Below are positions 1 through 9,535 of a DNA stretch of 64,000 nt, in pieces. The first letter of the stretch is position 1, and the number at the start of each line of letters is the position of its first letter. The DNA is from Colocasia esculenta (Eukaryota; Streptophyta; Magnoliopsida; Alismatales; Araceae). Made by a program: the position numbers and the translations under genes. The DNA is taken from NCBI GenBank assembly GCA_014218235.1, contig CM024755.1, positions 82,529,960 to 82,593,959 on the forward strand. Reading direction: 5' to 3'. The notes beneath the pieces are model-generated. The model saw nothing but the letters and a program-made list of their open reading frames with translations, was not told where the DNA came from and did no database searches.

Positions 1-1270
1 ACTAGGACATCTATGTGTGGGAGAGGGAAATCGTCCTTTGGGCAAGCACGATTAAGGTCACGAAAATCTATACAGATCCTAACCTTACCGTCCTTCTTCA
101 TTACAGGGACGATATTAGCTACCCACTGTGGATATAGCACAACCCTAATAAATTTGGCTTTGTGCAACTTGTCAACCTCCTCTTTGATCTTGAGTGCCAG
201 CTTAGGATGTAGCCTTCTCAACTTTTGCTTGACGGCCTTTGCGTCAGCTTTTAGGACCAACCGGTGCTCGACCAAAGAGGTATCGAGTCCCGGCATGTCC
301 TCGTAAGACCAAGCAAATCCGTCGGAAAATTCTTTAAGTATAGCTACCAAGGCTTCTTCTTCTTCAACACTCAAGTTGGCACTAATCAAGACTGTCTTCA
401 GGGATTCTTCGGTGCCAAGGTTGACTTCTTTAGTAGGCTCGTTAGCAGCCATGGTTGGCTCGTCGAACCTCTTTGTGCCATCCACATAGGAGGTCACTGG
501 GTCCTCTTCTCCTAACCCAGGATCTCCCGACTCACCCTCCTCATTAAAATCTAGCAGATAAAAACCTAGACCGTCATCTTCGGAGTCACCTTCTTCAAAA
601 TCTGATTCCAAGAGAGCAGGGTCCTCAAGAAATTCTGGCACCTGACTTAACTTAGCACATCTCTCAGCCAAGGCCATAACAAAACGGGCGGGAACTTGCC
701 TACCCTTCTCATTGCGCACACATGGCTGAGAGGAACTAGACTCTCCTAGACTTAAACCAGACTCTAGACTAGCCTCTAGACCTGACACTAAACTAGAATC
801 TAGACCACTATTTACAGGACTGCTATGTACAAAACTATGTATAGGGGAAGTGCCCCTAGAAGGGCAAGAGGAAGAGGAGCTTAGGCCGGAAAGCGTCAGC
901 CCCTGGCCGAGCGGAAGAGGTTCCAGAGAGGAGGGGTGCTCAATGGAGACCTCGGATTTCCAATTTTCAAAATTGGTGTTTTTTTTTTGCAGTCAAGGCC
1001 AAGAACCATGAGTTGCTGACTCAAGGTAGCCTCGACTGGCAAGATGAGGGATGGAGAGAGGACATGAGGGGAAAGAAGGGGATTAGACGCGGAAATAGAA
1101 GGAGATGGAGATGATGGTGGTGATGATGGGGGAGAAGGGAGATCAGAACCAAAGAGGGAGAGGAGGCCAAAATCATCGAAAATGTCTTCTATTTGGGCAT
1201 CTTCTTCCTCTTCTTCATCCTCACTCTCAGAGCAAGGAATTTCTTCAATTATAGGCTCCCTGGTCCCCAT
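1..1270 (-). pseudogene. pol fragment: acidic/Ser-rich linker and N-terminal reverse transcriptase
   Basis: The minus strand of about 1-420 encodes the start of a Ty3/gypsy reverse transcriptase: a block resembling EEVDKLHKAKFIRVV, then WVANIVPVMKKDGK, VRICVDFRDLNRACPKDDFP, the conserved fingers/palm entry. The catalytic YxDD lies beyond the window. Upstream (about 430-900) is a Ser/Glu/Asp-rich linker with a GTKRFDEPTMAANEP-like stretch. The segment 896-1270 opens with an acidic run (SESEDEEEEED) and ends in a different frame. The shift falls near a long T homopolymer at about 969-979, so it may be a sequencing error or a true lesion. Domain identity is certain; integrity is not. Confidence 0.8.
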
Positions 1271-1399
1271 CTGGGTTGGCCCCTAAACAAAATGCTCTTT
1301 TAAAGTCCAGGTAAGGGGTTGATACGGTATGAATGGGTCCGGATGGACAGGGTCTGGGTGGAAGCCTAGACCGGACTTAGGTAACAACCTCCTAATTGC

Positions 1400-2143
1400 C
1401 TAGATGCTCTGGGTCTCTCCTTTTTCATCCGTACCCAACCCGCGGCCGAGAACATAGCCGATGTTGGCCATCACTTCCCAACCTTTTCCCGGGAGACATG
1501 GGACATGGGGTTCTACAACAGGCCGGGGAGGTTGGCTAAGCTCACAGGGTGTGGGGAAGTCAAAGAGAGACATGACTGGCTTCTTCCCCTTATCCGGAAT
1601 GAAAAGGTGCGGCATTTGTTCAGTGGTGACCGCATTGAGGGTCTCCAAGATGGGAATGCTCTTGATCTTGATCACCCGCCCATTGAAAGGAAATTTGAAG
1701 CATTGGTGGGCGGTGGAAGGGACCCCTAGAGTTTGTTCTAGCCAAGGACGACCGAGAATGGCTTTGTAGGCCGGATCGACATCAAGGACTAGGAACTCGG
1801 TGGACATAGTGACAGGTCCGATTCCTAATTTAAGAGCAATTTTGCCTTTGGCAACCCTTTTAGAGTTGTCATAGGCGGCTATAGTGGAGCAACTCTTCTC
1901 CAGATTCTCTTCCCCTAAACCCAATTGTTTAAGGGTCTTCATCGGACAAACATTGATAGATGCCCCGGTGTCGATGAGAGTGGAATCCACCAAAACCCCA
2001 TTGAGGTTGATGGTGAGACAAAGAGGAAGGGAACGACACTCGGGGGCGGCAAGATCCTTGTCCGAGAATGAAATTGAGGGTCCTTGGGTGAGGGAGAGAA
2101 TGGCGTCGGTGACCCCACTAGGAGGGAGGTCATCATTAACCAT
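1400..2143 (-). CDS. retropepsin-type aspartic protease with C-terminal G-patch-like motif
   Basis: The 247-residue reading frame contains the retropepsin active-site motif LIDTGASINV at about residues 57-66, followed by the flap region and the second conserved hydrophobic-Gly motif AILGRPWL at about 129-136. This is the gypsy protease that would process Gag-Pol. The last 30 residues (GWEVMANIGYVLGRGLG, ending ETQSI) match the G-patch pattern of spaced glycines with a GLG core, a domain known after the protease in some retroelements. It follows gag in another frame with a gap of about 190 nt. The chosen ATG is simply the first; translation as part of a polyprotein is more likely. Confidence 0.8.
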   Translation of the reverse strand: MVNDDLPPSGVTDAILSLTQGPSISFSDKDLAAPECRSLPLCLTINLNGVLVDSTLIDTGASINVCPMKTLKQLGLGEENLEKSCSTIAAYDNSKRVAKGKIALKLGIGPVTMSTEFLVLDVDPAYKAILGRPWLEQTLGVPSTAHQCFKFPFNGRVIKIKSIPILETLNAVTTEQMPHLFIPDKGKKPVMSLFDFPTPCELSQPPRPVVEPHVPCLPGKGWEVMANIGYVLGRGLGTDEKGETQSI

Positions 2144-2332
2144 GATTTTTTGGAGGAATTAGAGAAGAGTGGATTGGTGAGATGGCGACCGCCGAATCAA
2201 TTCTAAAATCGACACCCTTGCGGGCGTCTTATCAAGATGTTGGAGAATATCATATTCGGTGCCAGCCGGAGGTGGAGGCCCATTATCTTCCTCATCTTGG
2301 GATGGCCGCGGAGGTGGAGGAATAATCCGGTT

Positions 2333-4276
2333 TCAGAGCGTGACATGCACGGCCTCCTGAGACTGAGGACGGATGAGCTGGAGGGGTCGGAAGGATGACT
2401 CATTGGCAAGGGGAGTGAGGATAGTGGGATGAGCATCTTGGGGAGGACGGATGAGCACTAATGGTCTCTCCTCTAGGATGGGGTCTACCGACGTGGAAGG
2501 CTCCTGAGACTCGGCCATGGGACACGGGTACCACTCTTCGAAACCTTCTACCCCCCACTGTTGTTCTCTCCTCACAACCCGGGGCCCTAGGTGTATCATG
2601 GTATGCACATTCTCTTGGGCTCTGGATGAGGAGGGGTTGTTAATTTGGTGAGTGGGGAGAGGGTTACTGAAAATGCCAAGGTCTTTTTTGGTGTACCTAG
2701 ACTTTGCTATGGCCACCTTGACGTCATCCCAGTTGATTCTACCTTGGTCATTCATATCATAGACCCAGTCACGGAAGGTAAAGCAATTGTTAATGAAGTG
2801 ACCATGGGCCCTATGATATGGGCAGTACTTGGAGGTGTCGACCCTCGGATTGATATTCTCCCTTTGTGGGGGGAGTTGAATCGCATCGCCGGACATGAGA
2901 GCGAAGAACACGTCCTCGAGAGTCTCAGGGAGAGGAGGGTAGTGCGACCTTTTGGGGCCAGGTCGGGTGTATCCAGAAGGAGGGGGAACAGCGGAGTAAG
3001 GCTTGGAGGGGTGAGATGGGAATTGGTGAGGGTTGGAAGGAGGATGGGAGGATTTGTTGGGAGGCCTGAAAGGCTGACTGCAGGCACTGACAGACTCATT
3101 AATGGTTACCCCCTCGGTGGTGGGTGCCGCGGGAGCCTTACGTGCCTTTGGCTTCCCTTCGAAGAAATGTGGGAGAGAGGAGTATTTGATCTGATTTTCA
3201 ATCACCCTGGCTCTGTTATAAAGATGTGAGAAGGAAGGGAACTCACTTAGCATCAAAATGGAACGGAGCACAGGGGTGGTGTTGGTAACTAACAAGATTA
3301 TGGCTTGGGACTCGGGGATGGGAATGTCGGCTCTCGAGGCCATGGACCTCCATCGGTTGGCATAAGTGACAAAGTCTTCGTTCGCCTTCATCTTTTCCGC
3401 TACCAAGTCGGGGAGTGTAGGGACTTGTGTAGCCATGTATGAAAAGTGTGAGATGAAGCGTTCGGAGACTATGTCAAAGTTAACAAGATCCGACGCGGGC
3501 AAGGAGGTAAACCACCTCAAAGCCTCCCCTTCTAACGATTGCTGGAAGAGGTGGACTAAGAGGGCCCGATCGTACAGCCACCGATGAGAATCCATAGTGA
3601 AGCCGGCTAGATGATATTGGGGGTCAGAGGTCCCGTCGTACTTGCGATACTTCGGGGCCTTGAAACCCGGAGGGAAGTAAACGTTGGGGAGTTTGCAGTA
3701 GTTTTGGAGTAAGTGAGGCTTGGAAAGGGACAGAGATTCAACCAAGAGTTTCCGGATAAGACCCTCCGTCTCAGATCGGGACAAGGATTCAAATTGAGTG
3801 GGAGGAGTGGTATGGACATGAGATGGGTGGATGGGTGGAGGAATTGGTGTAGCCGTAGGTAAAGGAGTGGGAGGAATAGGAGTGGAGATAGGGATAGGGG
3901 ATACAGGAATTCGGGGAGGGGTGAGAGGCCTAGGAGCGGGCCTAGACGAGGAAGCATGGAAGGGAGAATGGGATGGAGGGGAAGGAGAAGCCGCTGCCCG
4001 AATGGTATGCTTGGAAAGCATGGAAATGATATCGTCGGGCGAATAGCGGGACATGAGTTTAGAAAACTCAGGGTCTTCTTGGACATCCTGGGCGTGAGTA
4101 GGGTTAACCCTCAAGCTAACTTCCTCATTGTCGGCTTGGGAAGATGATTGAACCGACTCCTCAGGCTGAACATTGGTGTTTATCATACCGACAATCTCAT
4201 CATTGATGTTATCATCATATTCAAATGCCAGTTTGTTAGACATATTAGCAGGATCCAACCAAGTGTCCATTAGCAC
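2333..4276 (-). CDS. Ty3/gypsy Gag polyprotein
   Basis: A 647-residue open frame on the minus strand. After an acidic N-terminus and a Pro/Ser-rich stretch (about residues 100-165) it has a retrotransposon gag domain at about 205-330, including KYDGTSDPQYHL, LFQQSLEGEALRWFTSLP and FISHFSYM. A second Pro-rich region leads to a variant zinc knuckle at about 484-498 (CPYHRAHGHFINNC; C-x2-H-x3-G-H-x4-C). Gag would form the virus-like particle and bind element RNA. The frame is intact, unlike pol. It begins about 1.1 kb downstream of the LTR. No host gene resembles it here. Confidence 0.9.
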   Translation of the reverse strand: MLMDTWLDPANMSNKLAFEYDDNINDEIVGMINTNVQPEESVQSSSQADNEEVSLRVNPTHAQDVQEDPEFSKLMSRYSPDDIISMLSKHTIRAAASPSPPSHSPFHASSSRPAPRPLTPPRIPVSPIPISTPIPPTPLPTATPIPPPIHPSHVHTTPPTQFESLSRSETEGLIRKLLVESLSLSKPHLLQNYCKLPNVYFPPGFKAPKYRKYDGTSDPQYHLAGFTMDSHRWLYDRALLVHLFQQSLEGEALRWFTSLPASDLVNFDIVSERFISHFSYMATQVPTLPDLVAEKMKANEDFVTYANRWRSMASRADIPIPESQAIILLVTNTTPVLRSILMLSEFPSFSHLYNRARVIENQIKYSSLPHFFEGKPKARKAPAAPTTEGVTINESVSACSQPFRPPNKSSHPPSNPHQFPSHPSKPYSAVPPPSGYTRPGPKRSHYPPLPETLEDVFFALMSGDAIQLPPQRENINPRVDTSKYCPYHRAHGHFINNCFTFRDWVYDMNDQGRINWDDVKVAIAKSRYTKKDLGIFSNPLPTHQINNPSSSRAQENVHTMIHLGPRVVRREQQWGVEGFEEWYPCPMAESQEPSTSVDPILEERPLVLIRPPQDAHPTILTPLANESSFRPLQLIRPQSQEAVHVTL

Positions 4277-5409
4277 ACAACCTATGGATTTTAGAATGGT
4301 TTAAGTTGAAGTGATTACACTGTTTTCAGCAGAAGTATGACTTTCTACCAATCAATGTTATCAAACAACGTCCCAAAAGTTTTAAAGATTATGGTTGTGT
4401 ATTACTTTGACTTGACTTTTACTTGGACAGTTCTCTCAAATCTTACTCAAACCCGGATGAGTAGGTGAACTAGACAGGATAGGTAAAGGTCCTCCTGCCC
4501 CGTACCGTGAGGGAATCCACGGAATTTAGGGACTTACAGAGTTTTCCTTGGAGCCAACCCGATTTACCCGAGAGGGAATCCCCGAGTAAAAGGTTGTAAA
4601 CCAAGGAAGGGCTGTGCTAAAATGTGAGGGGAGGCTAGAACAGATGAGAGGAAGGAACCCCCCGGGACTGAGGACTGTTAGAAACAAACAGGAAGCAAAC
4701 AGAACACAAAATCTGATCAAAACAGTCAAAACAACAGTTTCTGTGAAGTAAACGGCATGCAGATGGACGCTCAGTTCATCAGAAATATCTTGACGGCCTG
4801 ATCGACGGACGCTGATAAACATTAAACGACAAGGGAGATGGACGCTAAACTACACTTAACAGTAGGAACGCTAGACGTGTACCTGTATAGGCGGGAGGAT
4901 CCCCTGCCGTCTACCTGGCCGCAGTGAGACCACAGTGGCAGAAGCTTGTCCCACCGTGATCGCCAGAAGAGAGCTGTAGACGGTTCGTTTCTGCCCCGTC
5001 GCCGGATCCCTCGGATGCTCGTGGACGCCGCCGGACTCTCATTAGCGATGAAGGGGCCGCCGGTTGACTTGGTTGACTCCCCGGTTGACTAGGTTGACTG
5101 AGGAGAAAAATGCAGTAAACAAGCGACACAAAGGAGATTTGGTGATCACCAGGGCCTTACCTGTGCCCAAGGGGTTGCTGTGATCACGTTGGTGCAGTGG
5201 CCTCGCGTTGCGGGTGATGGTGGGACTTCAACTTCTCCTCCTTCGGCCGGCCAAAGGAGAAGAGCTTCGTAGTCTCTTGCGGGTTGTTCCTGCCAAAACA
5301 AAGACTCTATTAGACTCTAGGGAGTGTGGTAGATGCTCAAAACGAAGTGTGAGAAACCCAAAAGGAAAGTCCCGTACCGGTTGCGGACTTGAGAAGAAGG
5401 GTGGCCAAA
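4277..5409 (-). other. untranslated leader between LTR and gag
   Basis: About 1.1 kb with no credible ORF on the element's strand. It contains the expected primer-binding position just inside the LTR (on the minus strand, TGGCCACCCTTCTTCTC starting near 5407). I cannot match this to a tRNA 3' end with confidence. A long leader is usual for Tat-like elements. Confidence 0.45.
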
Positions 5410-5762
5410 TGTTATGACCACCCTTCTTCCCTCCGTTTTTGGTTGGGAAACCCCTTTCTAGGTGTGTAGGAAGATAACCTACGTGCCTAGTGTGAGTGGG
5501 AAGGTGTGTGCAACATGCAAGCTAGCTAAAAAGTAAGTAAGAAAAGAGAGAGGGAAGGAGATGTAGATCCTCGTTGTTGGTGTTGTGGCTCCTTGCAAGG
5601 GCTCCTCCAGCTCCAAAGTGAGCCTCCTGAACGTCCCAAGTGAAGAGAGAAAGGAGAGGATGAATGGTAGAAGGTGAGGTGTAAGTTTCTCTCTCCTCTC
5701 TCAAAGTGGCAGCATAAGGACGTCCAGCCTCTCTCTCCTTGCTCAGAGGGCTCAAGGGGCTG

Positions 5763-5769
5763 TTAAATA
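5763..5769 (-). promoter_or_regulatory. TATA-like box of the gypsy LTR
   Basis: Minus-strand TATTTAA, within the LTR and upstream of the gag leader. The motif cluster at 6015-6150 lies about 250 bp upstream of it. Confidence 0.4.
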
Positions 5770-6014
5770 GACAGTGGAGCTCGAGGTTGGAGTGCCTAGG
5801 ATGCTAAGTGTGAAGAAACACACTTACACACTTGGCAATCCATGCATTAAAGGTCCAACCAATGGGGGGAGGCCAAGTAGGATTTTTACTGGGTCAAGGG
5901 GGTGCCTAGGTGGCCTATATGCCCGTTGGGAATGGCTACATGCGTTGCATGGCCGAGAGAATGGTGCAAGTGGGCTGGAATCTCGGGGTAGTTGCGCAGA
6001 CCAGGTAAACACTA

Positions 6015-6150
6015 TTGATGTCCAGGGATCAGGCCGCCAACCTCATGCAGTCGTCCAGGGATGTGGACGTCAGTATGGGTCAGCGTCCAGGGGGATTGCC
6101 GCCAACCAGTAGTCGGCGGCCAACGATGCTGCCGTCTACATGGGATCCGA
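6015..6150. repeat. array of GTCCAGG / GGCCGCCA inverted modules in U3
   Basis: Repeated half-sites such as GATGTCCAGGGATC, GGCCGCCAAC, GTCGTCCAGGGATG, GTGGACGTCAG, GCGTCCAGG, GCCGCCAACC and GGCGGCCAAC within 135 bp. The same motif grammar recurs in the unrelated LTRs at 35985-36190, 40980-41155 and 46735-46875. Confidence 0.6.
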
Positions 6151-6228
6151 GGCTGGTCAACAAATGGTCAAACGAGGCTTAATGGGCCAAAGAGCCTTGC
6201 GGGAGATGGGCTAAATCTCGCGTCTACA

Positions 6229-6428
6229 GTAGGGTGCATGGGGAGGGCGCAGTGGTGTTAGGGGGGGGTGCTGGGTGGGGAGGGGAGGTGTTGGGGGGGG
6301 GGGGGGGAGGCCCTAGGGGGTAGGGGTGGGGGGGGGGGGGAGGGGCGGGGTGTTGGGGGTGGGGGCGTGGGAGTGGGGTTGGGGGGGGGGGGGTGGGGGG
6401 GGGGTGGTGGGGGGGGGTGGCTGCTGCT

Positions 6429-6460
<32 letters not shown>

Positions 6461-6470
6461 GAGGAGGAGG
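6229..6470 (+). repeat. G-rich low-complexity tract
   Basis: About 200 bp made almost entirely of G runs (several of 8-20 bases) with scattered T and A, followed by GA-rich sequence. It has the composition of a G-quadruplex-forming tract on the plus strand. The glycine-rich ORF across it is a composition artefact. Exact run lengths are unreliable in any assembly. Confidence 0.8.
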
Positions 6471-6999
6471 AACTAATGTTCCTAAAATAAAAATAGGGTC
6501 AGACTTGTTTTTTTTCTAGAGAGATTTACATAGGAAAAAAAATTTGCTCTAAAAAAAAAAAAACTGTTTGCCAAACGTGTCTTCATGTCTGTGTTCTCTC
6601 TTTTCTAAAATTTAGAAAAAAATAGGTAAAAAACTGCAACTAAACACCCTGCCACGGAAAAAAAAGGGCACGAGCATGGAAGGTGATAGCACGAAATCAA
6701 CCATGGATGAATCCATCGCCACACCGCTTCGGAAAAAGTTCCATCACAAATTAATATGAATTACTAATATAACCATTAACAATAACTATTTTTATTAATA
6801 AATAATTATTATAAATTTAAAATTATTATTAAATAAGTCTTTAATATGTCTTATAAAATAATATACTATTATATATAATTAAAAATTCATAATTAAGCAA
6901 AACCAATAAAAATACATACTAATCTATGGTATTATTACTGTTTAAAAATTATTATAATAATTAAATATAATACTTTTATAACTCATGTTCCCAATCTAT
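6471..6999. other. AT-rich spacer, no gene seen
   Basis: A/T-rich sequence with poly-A and poly-T runs. No ORF, terminal repeats or RNA gene could be supported. Confidence 0.6.
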
Positions 7000-8100
7000 A
7001 TAGGATCAAAAGCCGATTATTGGATTTAAAATCTGATCATTGATCTCGATCTAATATTTGACTATTGAATTCGCTCTCAATCTATGTACATCTAATTTAT
7101 ATTTTTATCGTTAGATTTTCTTCCAATCTAAAACAATCTAATTAAGATCTGCCCATTGATTTTGAATCTACTATTAATCAGAATCTAGCTGTTGGATTTC
7201 ATTTTGATCTAATATTCGACTGTTGAATTGGCTTCAGATCTAAATCTCTAACTATTGGATTTAAGTTTGTTGAGGATTTGATAGTTAGATTCGCTTCTGA
7301 TCTACATATCATCAAGATCTGATCGTTGAATCCACTATCAATCAAAATCTGATCACTGGATTTCGTGTAGATATAGCATTCGACTATTGAATTCATTCTC
7401 CATATGTGTAAATCTGATCAGTTGGTTTACTCCCAATCTATAATAATATGATCAAGATCTTCCCATTCAATTTACTCTAGATCAAAATCCTAATAGTTAA
7501 ATTTAAGTTTGATGAAGATCTATTAGTTGAATTCATTTCTTATCTACATCTGATCAAGATCAGACTGTTGAATCTTTAATCAATCAAAATATGATCACTC
7601 GTTAGATTTCATTGATCTAAAATTCAATCGTTAGATTCTCTCTCGATCTATGTACATATGATCAGTTAGATTTGTTGCCAACATAAAATAATATGATCAA
7701 GATCTGCACATTGGATTTACTCCAGATCTAATTCCTAAATGTTGGATTTAAGTTTGATCAAGATCTGACAGTTGGATTCGCTTCAAATGTACATTTGATC
7801 ATGATTCGACCTTTGAATCTACTGTCAATCGAAATTTAATCGTCAGATTTCATCTCGATTTAAAATTTGACTATTAGATTTACTTTCGATCTATATATAT
7901 CTGATAAATTGGGTTTGTTGCCAATCTATAATAATCTGATCAAGATCTGCACATTGGATTTTCTACGAATCTAAATTATAATCATTGAATTTAAGTTTGA
8001 TCATGATTTGATGGTTGGATTCACTCTCGATCTAAGTTTGATCAAGATTTGTCATTGAACCTAGTATTAATTGAAATCTGCCCATTGGATTTTATTATAT
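7000..8100. repeat. degenerate tandem repeat with ~243-bp higher-order period
   Basis: The whole stretch is built from divergent copies of a roughly 40-bp unit resembling GATCAAGATCTGANCATTGG followed by TTTACTCTCGATCTAAA. A recognisable sub-block, TTTAAGTTTG, recurs at 7260, 7502, 7747 and 7990, i.e. intervals of 242, 245 and 243 bp, so about six units form a higher-order repeat of about 243 bp. Copies differ by many substitutions, which suggests an old satellite-like array. No coding potential is seen. Confidence 0.75.
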
Positions 8101-8149
8101 TTTTCTACGATAAAACTTGGTGTTCATTCATTTAAAGAGGGAACAATAC

Positions 8150-8391
8150 ACATGGTAAGGGCTGGCGTGAATAGTAAATAGGGAACAATACTTATACATT
8201 ATATATACATATAAGCACACTTATCTACTTATATATTTTTACATACATGTATATAAGTACTTCATACTTGTATAGTGCTATACTTATACATATTATGAAT
8301 ATGTATATAAGTACTTTATACTTGTATGCTACTATATATTTATATTATTATAATTATGCATACATGTATATAAGTACTTTATACTTATATA
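8150..8391. repeat. AT-rich minisatellite (TATAAGTACTTTATACTTGTAT-like), left part
   Basis: Repeats of ATATAAGTACTTNATACTTGT and TACTTATATA. The same vocabulary resumes at 14598, just beyond the CACTA element, as if that element had inserted into one AT-rich block. Confidence 0.6.
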
Positions 8392-8620
8392 CACAACAAG
8401 AGAAAGTGGATTTAACGACGACATTTTCGACGGATAATAATTCGTCAGCAATTCCGTCAGCATTTTACGACGGATAAGATCTGTTAGAATGTTCGTCGGC
8501 CTTTTTCGACGGATTATATTTGTCAGAAATTATGTCGAAATTTCCAACAGTTTTTTTGACAAAAATTTTTTCGTCAGAAAATACAGACAAAATTTCCGAC
8601 AGTTTTATATCAGTCGAAAA
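8392..8620 (+). repeat. CACTA left terminal and subterminal repeats
   Basis: The terminal motif is followed by direct and inverted copies of CGACGGATAA, TTCGTCAG, CCGTCAGCA, TTCGTCGG and TTTCCGACAG. Such CG-containing subterminal arrays are the binding sites of the TnpA-type protein in well studied En/Spm elements; that role is inferred here. Confidence 0.65.
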
Positions 8621-8651
8621 TGTTGTCACTAATGCCCCCAAATTTCTAAAA

Positions 8652-8735
8652 CCTCTCTCTCTCTCTCTCTCGCACTCTCTCTCTCTCTCTCTTCACGCTC
8701 ACTCTCTCCTCACTCGCTCTCTCTCTCTCTCATGC
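8652..8735 (+). repeat. CT microsatellite
   Basis: Imperfect (CT)n with short interruptions (CGCACT, TTCACG, CTCCTCACTCG), inside the CACTA element. Confidence 0.85.
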
Positions 8736-8894
8736 TCCCTCCGACGATGGGAAGTCGCTGCCCCAGCTCACCGCCTCTGGCTCGCCGCCCTGCCGCTGCC
8801 ACCGTCACTGTCTCTGGCTCACTACCCTGCCGCTGCCGCCACCCCGCCTCACCGCTGTCCCCGCCTCCAGCTCGCCACCTCCAGCTCGCTGCCC

Positions 8895-9535
8895 TATCAC
8901 CAGTATGCCCCCTCCCCCTCCTTATGACCCCCCCTGCCCCAGCACAGTCCCCCCCATCTCTCCCCCTCCCCCTCTCGACGACCGTTACCCCCCTCCCCTG
9001 CAAAGTCCCCCCCTCCCAAACAACTCTCCCCCCCTTCTCCCTGCACAGTCCCCCCTGCTCTCCCCCTTCCCCTCCCGACGACTGTCCCCCCCTCCCCTGC
9101 ATAATCCCCCCCTCCCCCTACACAGTCCCCCCTCCTCTCCCCCTCCCCATCCCGATGACTAACCCCCCTCCCCTAACAGTCCCCCCCCCTTCCAACAACC
9201 CTCCCACTCCTCCCCCCTACACAGTCCCCCCTCCTCTTCCCCTCCCCTTCACAATGAACATCCCCTCCCCCTGCACAGTACCCCCCCCTCCTCTCCCCCC
9301 TCCCCTCCCATTGACTTGCCCCCCACCCTCCCCTGCATAGCCCCCCCTCCAACAACCCTCCCCCCCCTTTCCCCCTACACAGCCCCCCCCCTCCCTCCAC
9401 CCCCCCCCCCCTCCTCCCTTGCACAGTCCCCCCTCCCAACAATCCTCCCCCTGCACAAACCCCCCCTCCCCCTCCCGACGACCCTCCCCCCCTCCCCTAC
9501 ATAGTCCCCCCTCTCCCCTCCACAATGGCTCCCCC
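8895..9535. repeat. C-rich degenerate tandem repeat
   Basis: About 640 bp of C-rich sequence with units like CACAGTCCCCCCTCCTCTCC and CCCTCCCGACGAC, spaced irregularly at roughly 30-70 bp. Proline-rich ORFs on plus and glycine-rich ORFs on minus across it are composition artefacts. The minus strand carries many G runs (quadruplex potential). Confidence 0.75.

Larger units (their letters stand above)
1..6228 (-). mobile_element. Ty3/gypsy (Tat-like) LTR retrotransposon, 5' part, truncated by window edge
   Basis: Reading on the minus strand the order is LTR (about 6228-5410), a 1.1-kb leader, gag, protease, and the beginning of reverse transcriptase, which runs off the left edge. The gag has the variant C-x2-H-x3-GH-x4-C knuckle usual in Tat-lineage gag proteins, and the order gag-PR-RT fits Ty3/gypsy. 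The 3' LTR is outside the window, so the TSD cannot be checked. Gag, protease and RT lie in different frames with at least one frameshift, so the copy is probably not autonomous. Confidence 0.85.
5410..6228 (-). repeat. putative 5' LTR of the Tat-like gypsy element
   Basis: In plus orientation the block starts TGTTATGACC and is proposed to end GTCTACA, giving TGT...ACA termini and about 819 bp. The inner end is positioned by the adjacent leader and gag; the outer end is my best guess because the partner LTR lies outside the window. It contains a TATA-like box on the minus strand near 5763-5769 and, upstream of it, a cluster of GTCCAGG / GGCCGCCA / GTGGACGTC motifs (about 6015-6150). Confidence 0.5.

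Noticed and set aside
1461..2162. Plus-strand ORFs opposite the protease
   Set aside because: Shadows of the minus-strand protease frame, without domains.
6268..6519. Glycine-rich ORF
   Set aside because: Composition artefact of the G-rich tract.
8732..9525. Overlapping proline-rich (plus) and glycine-rich (minus) ORFs up to 202 residues
   Set aside because: They arise from the C-rich repeat; several frames and both strands are open at once and no domain is present.
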